Of a DNA stretch of 64,000 nt, positions 56,017 through 64,000 are shown in pieces (the first letter of the stretch is position 1; every line of letters starts with the position of its first letter). Made by a program: the position numbers and the translations under genes. The notes below the pieces were generated by a model that did no database searches, was not told the DNA's origin, and saw only the letters and a list, made by a program, of their open reading frames with translations. The DNA is from Pseudomonas sp. ANT_H12B (lineage in GTDB: Bacteria; Pseudomonadota; Gammaproteobacteria; Pseudomonadales; Pseudomonadaceae). The stretch spans positions 186,001 to 250,000 of the forward strand of contig NZ_VOBI01000003.1 in assembly GCF_008369325.1 (NCBI RefSeq), read 5' to 3'.

Positions 56017-57489
56017 ATGGCTGTTAATACCGATCGTGCAGGCAACAAACCGTTGATCGAGAAACGTTCGATCGACTACATCCCGGAAGCGGAAAGACAC
56101 GGTCGTCTGTTAAGCCAGTTCACCCTGTGGATGGGTGCCAACCTGCAAATCACCGCGATTGTCACCGGGGCCCTGGCCGTGGTGCTGGGCGGTGATGTGT
56201 TCTGGTCGTTGATCGGTCTGTTGATCGGTCAAGTGCTCGGCGGTGGCGTTATGGCGCTGCATGCGGCGCAAGGGCCAAAGCTTGGCCTGCCGCAGATGAT
56301 CTCCAGCCGGGTGCAATTCGGCGTGTATGGCGCGGCCATCCCGATCGTGCTGGTCTGTCTGATGTACCTGGGCTTCACCGCCACGGGCACCGTACTTTCC
56401 GGCCAGGCGCTGGGCCAGTTGTTTGGCGTCAGCGACAGCGTCGGTATCCTGATCTTCGCCAGTGTCATCGTGCTGGTCACGGTGCTCGGTTATCGGGTGA
56501 TCCATTGGATTGGCCGTGTTGCCAGTGTCATTGGTGTGATTGCCTTCGTTTACCTGTTCAGTCGTCTGATGAGCCAGACGGACGTTGGCGCACTCCTGCA
56601 AATCCGCCACTTCAGCTGGAGCAGCTTCCTGCTCGCGGTATCGCTCGCAGCCTCCTGGCAAATCGCCTTTGGTCCCTACGTGGCTGACTATTCACGCTAC
56701 TTGCCGAGCAAGACGTCCTCGGTGAAAACCTTTTTCGCCGCTGGCGCAGGTTCGGTCATTGGCGCGCAGGTGGCGATGATCCTCGGCGTGCTTGCCGCCG
56801 CCTCGGCCAACGGGCAGTTCGCCGGCCACGAAGTGGCCTAAATCGTGGGTCTGGGCGGTACCGGTGCCACCGCTGCGCTGCTGTACTTCAGCATCGCGTT
56901 CGGCAAGGTCACCATCTCCACGCTGAACTCTTACGGCAGCTTCATGTGCATTGCGACCGTCATCAGCGGTTTCCGTGGTGATCTGAAAGTAACGCGCTTG
57001 CAGCGTCTGGTCTTCGTGCTGGTCATCGTCGGCACGGCGACCCTGATCGCGTTGCTCGGTCAGCACTCGTTCCTCGGTGCGTTCAAGTCCTTCATCCTGT
57101 TCTTGCTGGCGTTCTTTACGCCATGGAGCGCGATCAACCTGGTGGACTACTACTGCATCACTCGCGAGCGCTATGACGTGCCGGCGCTGGCCGATCCGAA
57201 CGGTCGCTACGGCCGTTGGAACCCTCTCGGTATCAGCGTTTATGTCTTCGGTGTGCTGGTGCAATTGCCGTTCATTTCTACCAAGTTCTATACCGGTCCG
57301 CTGGTGGCCGCTCTGGGTGATGTGGATATTTCCTGGATCATCGGTCTGGTGCTTCCGGCAGCCCTGTATTACGTGTGCGCGAAAAAATGGCACAGCGCAG
57401 TACCCGATCACCTGATTCTGCCAGTCGAGCAGGACAGCGATGCAGCACCTATAACAAGCGGGGCCAGTCGCGCTGCGGCGCAGGCCTGA
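56017..57489 (+). pseudogene. hutTu: NCS1-type permease HutTu (urocanate transporter) interrupted by in-frame TAA
   Basis: 491 codons in one frame, with a TAA at 56839-56841 after codon 274 and the frame open again from the next codon (IVGLGGTGATAALL). The full reading frame is a 12-helix cytosine/purine-type permease (NCS1): YIPEAERHGRLLSQFTLWMGANLQI at the start and FFTPWSAINLVDYYCITRE in the second half. This gene order matches the urocanate transporter of P. fluorescens SBW25. A GTG at 56845 could allow reinitiation, giving a split product. A single substitution (for example from TAC or CAA) explains it; a sequencing error cannot be excluded. Confidence 0.85.
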
Positions 57490-57559
57490 TTGGACGTGGA
57501 CAGGGCCTGGATGCCTCTTGACTGCCGTAAGCCAATTCATGATTAGGAGCGTCACAACA

Positions 57560-58528
57560 ATGAAATCGAACAAGACCCTGCTGACCACATTGCTTTCCAT
57601 GGGGCTGCTGGCCAGCGTCGGCGCCACTCAGGCGGCGGGCTGGTGTGAGTCAGGCAAACCGGTAAAGTTCGCCGGCCTGAACTGGGAAAGCGGCATGCTG
57701 CTGACCGACGTGATGCAAGTCGTGCTGGAGAAAGGTTATGACTGCAAGGTCGACAGCCTGCCAGGCAACTCCATCACCATGGAAAACGCCCTGAGCAGCA
57801 ATGACATTCAAGTGTTTGCCGAAGAGTGGGTCGGCCGCAGCGAAGTCTGGAACAAGGCCGAGAAGGCCGGCAAGGTCGTCGGTGTCGGCGCTCCGGTCGT
57901 TGGCGCGATCGAAGGCTGGTACGTGCCGCGCTACGTGATCGAAGGCGATGCCAAGCGCAAGCTGGAGCCCAAAGCCCCGGACCTGAAAGCGATTGCCGAC
58001 CTGAGTAAATACGCTGCCGTGTTCAAGGATCAGGAAGAGCCATCCAAGGGCCGTTTCTACAACTGCCCGGCCGGCTGGACCTGCGAGCTGGACAACAGCG
58101 AAATGCTCAAAAGCTACGGCCTGGAAAGCACCTACACCAACTTCCGTCCGGGCACCGGCCCGGCGCTGGATGCGGCGGTGCTGTCGAGCTACAAGCGTGG
58201 CGAGCCGATCCTGTTCTACTACTGGTCGCCAACGCCGCTGATGGGCCAGGTCGACCTGGTCAAACTCGAAGAGAAACCAGGCGTGGACAAGCGCGTGACC
58301 ATCAAGGTCGGCCTGTCCAAGACCTTCCACGAGCAAGCCCCGGAACTGGTGGCGGTGCTGGAAAAGGTCAACCTGCCAATCGACCTGCTCAACCAGAACC
58401 TCGGGCGCATGGCCAAAGAGCGGATCGAGTCGCCAAAACTGGCGAAAATTTTCCTCAAGGAACATCCTGAAGTCTGGCACGCATGGGTGAGCGACGACGC
58501 AGCCAAGAAAATCGACGCGGCCTTGTAG
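57560..58528 (+). CDS. hutX: Histidine ABC transporter, substrate-binding protein
   Basis: 322 aa from the ATG at 57560 (AGGAG upstream). Signal peptide with cleavage after TQAA. Type-F (glycine betaine/proline-like) solute-binding fold: VKFAGLNWESGMLLTDVMQVVL and IQVFAEEWVGRSEVW. In SBW25 the HutXWV system is a histidine importer, which is why this function is proposed. Two cysteine pairs may form disulfides. Cotranscribed with hutW and hutV. Confidence 0.92.
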   Translation: MKSNKTLLTTLLSMGLLASVGATQAAGWCESGKPVKFAGLNWESGMLLTDVMQVVLEKGYDCKVDSLPGNSITMENALSSNDIQVFAEEWVGRSEVWNKAEKAGKVVGVGAPVVGAIEGWYVPRYVIEGDAKRKLEPKAPDLKAIADLSKYAAVFKDQEEPSKGRFYNCPAGWTCELDNSEMLKSYGLESTYTNFRPGTGPALDAAVLSSYKRGEPILFYYWSPTPLMGQVDLVKLEEKPGVDKRVTIKVGLSKTFHEQAPELVAVLEKVNLPIDLLNQNLGRMAKERIESPKLAKIFLKEHPEVWHAWVSDDAAKKIDAAL

Positions 58529-58598
58529 GTTGAGCCTCTCCGGCTGTCGGCAACGGCAGTCGGACGCTTGATTGCAACCCCTTGATTGAGAGTCTCTT

Positions 58599-59450
58599 AT
58601 GTTTCCCGAAAGCTTTACCTTTTCCATCGCCGACTGGGTCAACAGTTGGGTCGATTCGCTGGTCACCAACTACGGCGATGTGTTCCGCAGCATCTCCGAC
58701 ACCCTGTTGTGGGCCATCGTCAATCTTGAAGGGCTGCTGCGTGCGGCGCCTTGGTGGCTGATGCTGGCGATCGTGGCGGGCGTTGCCTGGCACGCGACCC
58801 GCAAAGTCGTAACCACCGCCGTGATCGTAGGTTTGTTGTTCCTGGTGGGCGCGGTCGGCCTCTGGGACAAGCTGATGCAGACGCTTGCGCTAATGATGGT
58901 CGCGACAGTCATTTCGGTGCTGATCGGCATCCCGCTGGGCATCCTTTCGGCACGCAGCAATCGCCTGCGTTCGGTGCTGATGCCGTTGCTGGACATCATG
59001 CAGACCATGCCGAGTTTCGTGTACCTGATCCCGGTGTTGATGCTGTTTGGCCTGGGCAAAGTGCCGGCGATTTTCGCCACCGTGATCTACGCCGCGCCGC
59101 CGCTGATCCGTCTGACCGATTTGGGCATTCGCCAGGTCGACGGTGAAGTGATGGAAGCGATCAACGCCTTCGGCGCCAACCGCTGGCAGCAACTGTTTGG
59201 CGTGCAACTGCCGCTGGCCCTGCCGAGCATCATGGCCGGGATCAACCAGACGACCATGATGGCGCTGTCGATGGTGGTTATTGCTTCGATGATCGGTGCT
59301 CGTGGCCTGGGTGAAGACGTGTTGGTGGGGATTCAGACCCTCAACGTCGGACGTGGCCTTGAAGCCGGTCTGGCGATCGTGATTCTGGCAGTGGTGATCG
59401 ACCGCATTACTCAAGCGTACGGTCGGCCACGGCATGAGGTGAGCAAATGA
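58599..59450 (+). CDS. hutW: Histidine ABC transporter, permease
   Basis: 283 aa, six or so transmembrane helices, BPD_transp_1 family. The cytoplasmic coupling motif EAINAFGANRWQQLFGVQLPLALPSI (in parts, EAA loop) is present. It forms the membrane channel for HutX/HutV. Its stop overlaps the hutV start by four bases. Confidence 0.95.
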   Translation: MFPESFTFSIADWVNSWVDSLVTNYGDVFRSISDTLLWAIVNLEGLLRAAPWWLMLAIVAGVAWHATRKVVTTAVIVGLLFLVGAVGLWDKLMQTLALMMVATVISVLIGIPLGILSARSNRLRSVLMPLLDIMQTMPSFVYLIPVLMLFGLGKVPAIFATVIYAAPPLIRLTDLGIRQVDGEVMEAINAFGANRWQQLFGVQLPLALPSIMAGINQTTMMALSMVVIASMIGARGLGEDVLVGIQTLNVGRGLEAGLAIVILAVVIDRITQAYGRPRHEVSK

Positions 59451-60277
59451 ACGACGCAACCGTGAGCAAAATCGAAGTCAAAAACGTCTTCAAGATTTTC
59501 GGCAACCGTTCCAAGGATGCGCTGGCCATGATCGGCCAGGGCAAGACCAAGGATCAGGTGCTGTCCGAAACCGGCTGTGTGGTCGGCGTGAACGACTTGT
59601 CCCTGAGCATCGGCACCGGCGAGATCTTCGTGATTATGGGCCTGTCCGGTTCTGGCAAATCCACGCTGGTGCGCCACTTCAATCGCCTGATCGACCCCAC
59701 CAGCGGCGCGATCCTTGTGGACGGCGTGGACATCCTGCAATACGACATGGAAGCCCTGCGCGAATTTCGCCGGCACAAGATCAGCATGGTATTCCAGAGC
59801 TTCGGCCTGCTGCCGCACAAGACCGTGCTGGATAACGTTGCCTACGGCCTGAAAGTGCGCGGCGAGAGCAAGCAAATGTGCTCTGAGCGCGCGCTGCACT
59901 GGATCAACACCGTGGGCCTCAAGGGCTACGAAAACAAATACCCGCATCAGCTTTCCGGCGGCATGCGTCAGCGTGTGGGCCTGGCCCGCGCTTTGGCCGC
60001 AGACACCGACATCATCCTGATGGACGAGGCCTTCAGCGCCCTCGACCCGCTGATCCGTGCGGAGATGCAGGACCAGTTGCTGGAACTGCAAAAGACCCTG
60101 CACAAGACCATCGTCTTCATCACCCACGACCTCGACGAGGCCGTGCGTATCGGCAACCGCATTGCGATCCTCAAGGATGGTCGCCTGATTCAGGTGGGTA
60201 CGCCGAGAGAGATCCTGCATTCGCCGGCGGATGAGTATGTGGACCGGTTCGTACAGCGGCGGGCTGCAGTGGTTTAA
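59447..60277 (+). CDS. hutV: Histidine ABC transporter, ATPase
   Basis: 276 aa. Walker A GLSGSGKST, Q-loop MVFQSFGLLPH, signature LSGGMRQRVGLARAL, Walker B DIILMDEAFSALD and H-loop FITHDLDEAV. It resembles ProV-type glycine betaine ATPases but lacks CBS domains (short length), as expected for HutV. Confidence 0.95.
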   Translation: MNDATVSKIEVKNVFKIFGNRSKDALAMIGQGKTKDQVLSETGCVVGVNDLSLSIGTGEIFVIMGLSGSGKSTLVRHFNRLIDPTSGAILVDGVDILQYDMEALREFRRHKISMVFQSFGLLPHKTVLDNVAYGLKVRGESKQMCSERALHWINTVGLKGYENKYPHQLSGGMRQRVGLARALAADTDIILMDEAFSALDPLIRAEMQDQLLELQKTLHKTIVFITHDLDEAVRIGNRIAILKDGRLIQVGTPREILHSPADEYVDRFVQRRAAVV

Positions 60278-60358
60278 GAGATTTGCGGCGAGCGGGCGGG
60301 CCTCATCGCGGGCCAGTAGAGCTGCATCAATATTCAGGTAGTACGCACGAGGTTGAAG

Positions 60359-61882
60359 ATGTCCCAGGCTGAAAAAATCGTTATCGCCGACGCCCCGTTG
60401 CGTTGGCAGGATGTGGTTGCCGTAGCTCGCCATGGCGCACAGCTTGAGCTGTCACCACAGACCTGGGCGCGGATCGACAATGCCCAGGCCATCGTCCAGC
60501 GGATTGTCGCCAGCGGCGAGCGCGCCTATGGCGTCAACACTGGCCTCGGCGCGCTGTGCAATGTCTCGCTCAAAGATGAACAGCTCAGCCAACTGTCGCG
60601 CAACACCTTGCTCAGTCACGCCTGTGGCGTTGGCGCTCCACTGGCCGACGAGCAGACTCGCGCAATCATCTGCGCCGCCATTCGTAACTACAGCCACGGC
60701 AAATCCGGCATTCATCGCCGGGTGGTCGAAGCCCTGGTGGCGCTGCTCAATCGCGGCATTACCCCGCAAGTACCCTCCCAGGGTTCGGTCGGTTACCTGA
60801 CCCACATGGCCCACATCAGCATCACGCTGCTGGGCGTCGGCAATGTCAGCTATCGCGGGCAGATCGTCTCCGCGCAGCAGGCCCTGGCCGAAGAAGGTCT
60901 GGAACCGGTTCAGCTCGGTGCCAAAGACGGCTTGTGCCTGGTCAACGGCACGCCGTGCGTGTCCGGCCTCAGCTGCCTGGCACTCGCCGACGCCACGCGT
61001 TTGGTGCAGTGGGCCGATGTGATCGGTGCCATGAGCTTCGAAGCCCAGCGTGGACAGATCGCGGCGTTCGATGCCGAGATCATCGCGCTCAAACCGCACC
61101 CGGGCATGCAGCAAGTCGGCATCAATCTGCGGGCGTTGCTCGATGGTAGTGAAGTGATTGCTTCGAGCAAAGGCATTCGCACGCAGGACGCATTGAGCAT
61201 CCGCTCGATTCCACAGGTTCACGGTGCCGCTCGCGATCAACTTGAGCACGCCAGAAAGCAGATCGAAACCGAACTCAACTCTGTCACCGATAACCCGATG
61301 TTGTTGGGTACACCGGACAATTTCCGGGTGATGTCCCAAGCCAACCCGCACGGTCAGTCAGTGGCATTGGCCGCGGATCTGTTGGCCATCGCCATGGCTG
61401 AAATCGGCTCCATCGCCGAGCGTCGCCTGGATCGCTTGATCAACCCTCACGTCAGCGGTTTGCCAGCCTTCCTGGTGGCTGATCCGGGGGTTAACTCCGG
61501 AATGATGATCGTCCAGTACGTTGCCGCTTCGCTGTGTGCGGAAAACCGTCAGTTGGCGCAACCGGCAGTGCTCGACAACTACGTCACTTCGGGCCTGCAG
61601 GAAGACCACCTGAGCATGGGCACCAACGCCGCTTTGAAGCTGCATCGCGCCCTGGAAAACTGCACCCAGATCCTCGCCATCGAGTACCTGCTGGCGTCTC
61701 AGGCGTTTGAATTCCTCAAAGAACAACGCTTCGGCGCCGGCACCGATGCTGCCTGGCGCCTGCTGCGCGAACGCGTCCCGGCCTACGACCAGGATCGTTG
61801 GTTGGCCCCGGATATCGCCGCCGCTGCCGGCGTGTTGAAAGACCCGATTTTGCTGCACAACGCGTTACCCAACCTGAACTGA
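60359..61882 (+). CDS. hutH1: Histidase paralogue HutH1, MIO tripeptide absent
   Basis: 507 aa from the ATG at 60359; a TTG two codons upstream gives no benefit. It belongs to the histidine/phenylalanine ammonia-lyase family ([38 protein letters not shown]). The stretch that normally reads [15 protein letters not shown] reads [14 protein letters not shown], so the Ala-Ser-Gly that forms the MIO prosthetic group is missing with a four-residue gap. It therefore cannot work as a normal MIO lyase. The gene is intact and in the hut operon next to a complete hutH2, so it may serve another role; by recollection P. aeruginosa carries the same variant. Confidence 0.9.
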   Translation: MSQAEKIVIADAPLRWQDVVAVARHGAQLELSPQTWARIDNAQAIVQRIVASGERAYGVNTGLGALCNVSLKDEQLSQLSRNTLLSHACGVGAPLADEQTRAIICAAIRNYSHGKSGIHRRVVEALVALLNRGITPQVPSQGSVGYLTHMAHISITLLGVGNVSYRGQIVSAQQALAEEGLEPVQLGAKDGLCLVNGTPCVSGLSCLALADATRLVQWADVIGAMSFEAQRGQIAAFDAEIIALKPHPGMQQVGINLRALLDGSEVIASSKGIRTQDALSIRSIPQVHGAARDQLEHARKQIETELNSVTDNPMLLGTPDNFRVMSQANPHGQSVALAADLLAIAMAEIGSIAERRLDRLINPHVSGLPAFLVADPGVNSGMMIVQYVAASLCAENRQLAQPAVLDNYVTSGLQEDHLSMGTNAALKLHRALENCTQILAIEYLLASQAFEFLKEQRFGAGTDAAWRLLRERVPAYDQDRWLAPDIAAAAGVLKDPILLHNALPNLN

Positions 61883-61997
61883 TTTCCACCACACCAGCGT
61901 GCCAAGGCGCAGCCCCCCAAAAGGTGGGAAGCGACGGACAACGGACATCTCCGGAGCGTCTGGTGAGTTAATGACAAACTCTCAAAAGGAGCACGAA

Positions 61998-63530
61998 ATG
62001 ACTGCGCTAAACCTGATTCCCGGCCAACTGAGCCTTGCCCAACTGCGTGATGTTTATCAGCAACCGGTCAAAATCACCCTCGACAGCAGCGCCTCGGCGC
62101 AGATCGAAGCCAGCGTTGCCTGCGTGGAACAGATCCTCGCCGAGAACCGCACCGCTTATGGCATCAACACCGGTTTCGGCCTGCTGGCCTCGACCCGCAT
62201 CGCCAGCGAAGACCTGGAAAACCTGCAGCGCTCGCTGGTGCTGTCTCACGCCGCCGGTGTCGGCGAGCCGATCAGCGACGCGCTGGTGCGACTGGTCATG
62301 GTGCTCAAGGTCAACAGCCTGAGCCGTGGTTTCTCCGGCATTCGTCGCGTCGTGATCGACGCACTGATCGCCCTGATCAATGCCGAGGTTTACCCGCACA
62401 TTCCATTGAAAGGTTCGGTCGGTGCATCCGGCGACCTGGCGCCTTTGGCCCACATGTCGCTGGTGCTGCTGGGCGAAGGCAAGGCTCGCTACAAAGGCGA
62501 GTGGATGGAAGCCACTGAAGCGCTGAAAGTCGCCGGTCTGACCCCGTTGACCCTGGCTGCCAAAGAAGGCCTGGCGCTGCTCAACGGTACTCAGGTTTCC
62601 ACCGCTTACGCGCTGCGTGGTCTGTTCGAAGGCGAAGACCTGTTCGCCGGCGCCTTGGCCATTGGTGGCATGACGGTTGAAGCGGTCTTGGGCTCGCGCT
62701 CGCCGTTCGACGCCCGCATCCACGCCGCTCGTGGCCAGAAAGGCCAGATCGACGCCGCTGCCGCTTACCGCGATCTGCTGGGCGAGCGCAGTGAAGTATC
62801 CGACTCGCACCAGAACTGCGAAAAGGTCCAGGACCCGTACTCCCTGCGCTGCCAGCCGCAAGTCATGGGCGCCTGCCTGACCCAGTTCCGTCAGGCCGCC
62901 GAAGTGCTCGCCATCGAAGCCAACGCCGTCTCCGACAACCCGCTGGTGTTCGCCGCTGAAGGCGACGTGATCTCCGGCGGTAACTTCCACGCCGAACCGG
63001 TGGCCATGGCTGCCGACAACATGGCGTTGGCCATCGCGGAAATCGGCTCCCTGAGCGAGCGTCGTATCTCGCTGATGATGGACAAGCACATGTCGCAACT
63101 GCCGCCGTTCCTGGTGGCCAATGGCGGCGTGAACTCCGGCTTCATGATCGCCCAGGTGACTGCGGCGGCATTGGCCAGCGAGAACAAGGCGCTGTCCCAT
63201 CCGCATTCGGTGGACAGCCTGCCGACGTCGGCGAACCAGGAAGACCACGTTTCCATGGCCCCGGCGGCTGGCAAACGCCTGTGGGAAATGGCCGAAAACA
63301 CGCGAGGTGTTCTCGCGGTGGAATGGTTGGCGGCGTGCCAGGGTCTGGATCTGCGTGAGGGTTTGAAGACCTCTGCGAAGCTGGAAAAGGCTCGTGCCAT
63401 CCTGCGTGCCGAAGTGCCGTTCTATGAGAAGGATCGCTTCTTTGCGCCGGACATCAATGCGGCGAGCGAGTTGTTGGCGACGCGTTGCCTGAATGAGTTG
63501 GTCACGGCGAAGTTGCTGCCGAGCCTGTAA
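61998..63530 (+). CDS. hutH2: Histidine ammonia-lyase (histidase) HutH2
   Basis: 510 aa from the ATG at 61998 (AAAAGGAG upstream). It deaminates histidine to urocanate. The MIO-forming motif [16 protein letters not shown] is intact; other motifs are [24 protein letters not shown] and [10 protein letters not shown]. In SBW25 the second histidase is the functional one, consistent with this. A REP pair follows, then the permease gene. Confidence 0.97.
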   Translation: MTALNLIPGQLSLAQLRDVYQQPVKITLDSSASAQIEASVACVEQILAENRTAYGINTGFGLLASTRIASEDLENLQRSLVLSHAAGVGEPISDALVRLVMVLKVNSLSRGFSGIRRVVIDALIALINAEVYPHIPLKGSVGASGDLAPLAHMSLVLLGEGKARYKGEWMEATEALKVAGLTPLTLAAKEGLALLNGTQVSTAYALRGLFEGEDLFAGALAIGGMTVEAVLGSRSPFDARIHAARGQKGQIDAAAAYRDLLGERSEVSDSHQNCEKVQDPYSLRCQPQVMGACLTQFRQAAEVLAIEANAVSDNPLVFAAEGDVISGGNFHAEPVAMAADNMALAIAEIGSLSERRISLMMDKHMSQLPPFLVANGGVNSGFMIAQVTAAALASENKALSHPHSVDSLPTSANQEDHVSMAPAAGKRLWEMAENTRGVLAVEWLAACQGLDLREGLKTSAKLEKARAILRAEVPFYEKDRFFAPDINAASELLATRCLNELVTAKLLPSL

Positions 63531-63536
63531 TGGCCC

Positions 63537-63601
63537 CATCGCGAGCAGGCTCACTCCCACATTGGAATGCATACCCCTGTGGGAGTGAGCCTGCTCGCGA
63601 T
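63537..63601. repeat. REP pair (inverted)
   Basis: CATCGCGAGCAGGCTCACTC and GGGAGTGAGCCTGCTCGCGA around a 24-base centre, between hutH2 and the following permease gene. Confidence 0.9.
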
Positions 63602-63640
63602 TCGATTTTTGCGTCGAACAAGAATAATTAGGGACGAGCA

Positions 63641-64000
63641 ATGCAACAGTCAGAAAAGGGTTTGAAACGCGGGCTCTCTGCCCGACATATTCGCTTCATG
63701 GCGCTGGGGTCGGCTATCGGCACCGGGCTGTTTTACGGTTCTGCCTCGGCCATTCAAATGGCCGGGCCTGCGGTACTGCTTGCCTACCTGATTGGTGGCG
63801 CAGCGGTGTTCATGGTCATGCGCGCCCTCGGCGAGATGGCGGTGCACAACCCGGTGGCCGGCTCTTTTGGCCAGTACGCCAGCACCTACCTGGGGCCGAT
63901 GGCGGGCTTCATCCTCGGCTGGACCTACGCGTTCGAAATGGTCATCGTCGGCATGGCCGACGTCACCGCGTTCGGTATTTACATGGGCTTCTGGTTTCCG
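63641..64000 (+). CDS. hutTh: APC-family histidine permease, 3' truncated by window edge
   Basis: The first 120 codons of an amino-acid permease: [20 protein letters not shown], then [23 protein letters not shown] (in parts), the helix 1 signature, and [25 protein letters not shown] precedes the ATG. It resembles proline-specific ProY-type permeases, and its place after hutH2 matches HutTh of SBW25, which imports histidine. Substrate assignment is by position. Confidence 0.85.
   Translation, partial: MQQSEKGLKRGLSARHIRFMALGSAIGTGLFYGSASAIQMAGPAVLLAYLIGGAAVFMVMRALGEMAVHNPVAGSFGQYASTYLGPMAGFILGWTYAFEMVIVGMADVTAFGIYMGFWFP

Noticed and set aside
53467..56100. 877-aa open frame on the minus strand through hutD and hutU
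   Set aside because: Antisense shadow: it runs opposite hutD and urocanase, whose motifs are certain, and its own translation shows no coherent family or ribosome site.

Overview
The window is a high-GC gammaproteobacterial chromosome segment from a Pseudomonas of the P. fluorescens group. The evidence is the gene order (asmA-mutY-yggX beside tRNA-Phe; hisB-hisH-hisA-hisF; gpmI-envC-ctpA-yibQ; secB-grxC-yibN; ntrBC-glnA; thiI; typA; fbp; the hut cluster) and about ten copies of the group's REP palindrome (core GAGCCTGCTCGCGA) between genes. No long read was compared with a database: every assignment rests on motifs, length and gene order.

Layout. 1-3.9 kb: end of an amino-acid permease, two tandem paralogous small proteins of unknown function, an alpha/beta hydrolase, a decayed DUF1016 (YhcG-type) relic and a secreted hypothetical. 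3.96-8.27 kb: a 4.3-kb islet inserted at the 3' end of tRNA-Phe. It is marked by a partial copy of the tRNA end at 3957-3980, next to what looks like the original tRNA terminator. It carries a chemoreceptor with a FliA-type promoter and poorly coding, palindrome-rich DNA, and no visible integrase. 8.3-14.4 kb: tRNA-Phe, yggX, mutY, asmA, a PanM-like protein and an OFA-family transporter. 14.6-20 kb: histidine biosynthesis hisBHAF, an orphan solute-binding protein and a Vps62-related protein. 20-27.5 kb: envelope and housekeeping genes (yibQ, ctpA, envC, gpmI, yibN, grxC, secB, trmL). 27.4-33.6 kb: nitrogen control (an NrsZ-like small RNA, ntrC, ntrB, two DUF4124 proteins, glnA). 33.8-50.9 kb: thiI, typA, a YkgJ-like protein, glgP, a DUF2339/DUF3999 membrane pair, fbp, a DUF924 protein, a dCache chemoreceptor and two lipoproteins. 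50.9-64 kb: histidine utilisation hutF / hutC-hutD / hutU-hutT-hutXWV-hutH1-hutH2 and the start of a second permease.

How it works together. Histidine is made (his) and degraded (hut) within the same 50 kb, and nitrogen control sits between. Sequences fitting the sigma-54 GG-N10-GC pattern lie before ntrB, glnA, the small RNA and hutU, and a strong NtrC box lies before ntrB. HutC operators sit at hutU and in the hutF-hutC gap. This is consistent with NtrC/CbrB-activated, HutC-repressed use of histidine as a nitrogen and carbon source.

Most notable points: the NCS1-type (urocanate) transporter gene is interrupted by an in-frame TAA; the first histidase paralogue (HutH1) has lost the Ala-Ser-Gly tripeptide that forms the catalytic MIO group; the tRNA-Phe islet has displaced the ancestral tRNA terminator; and the small RNA has repeated hairpins with compensatory changes. 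I found no CRISPR array, no intact transposase and no clear new defence system.
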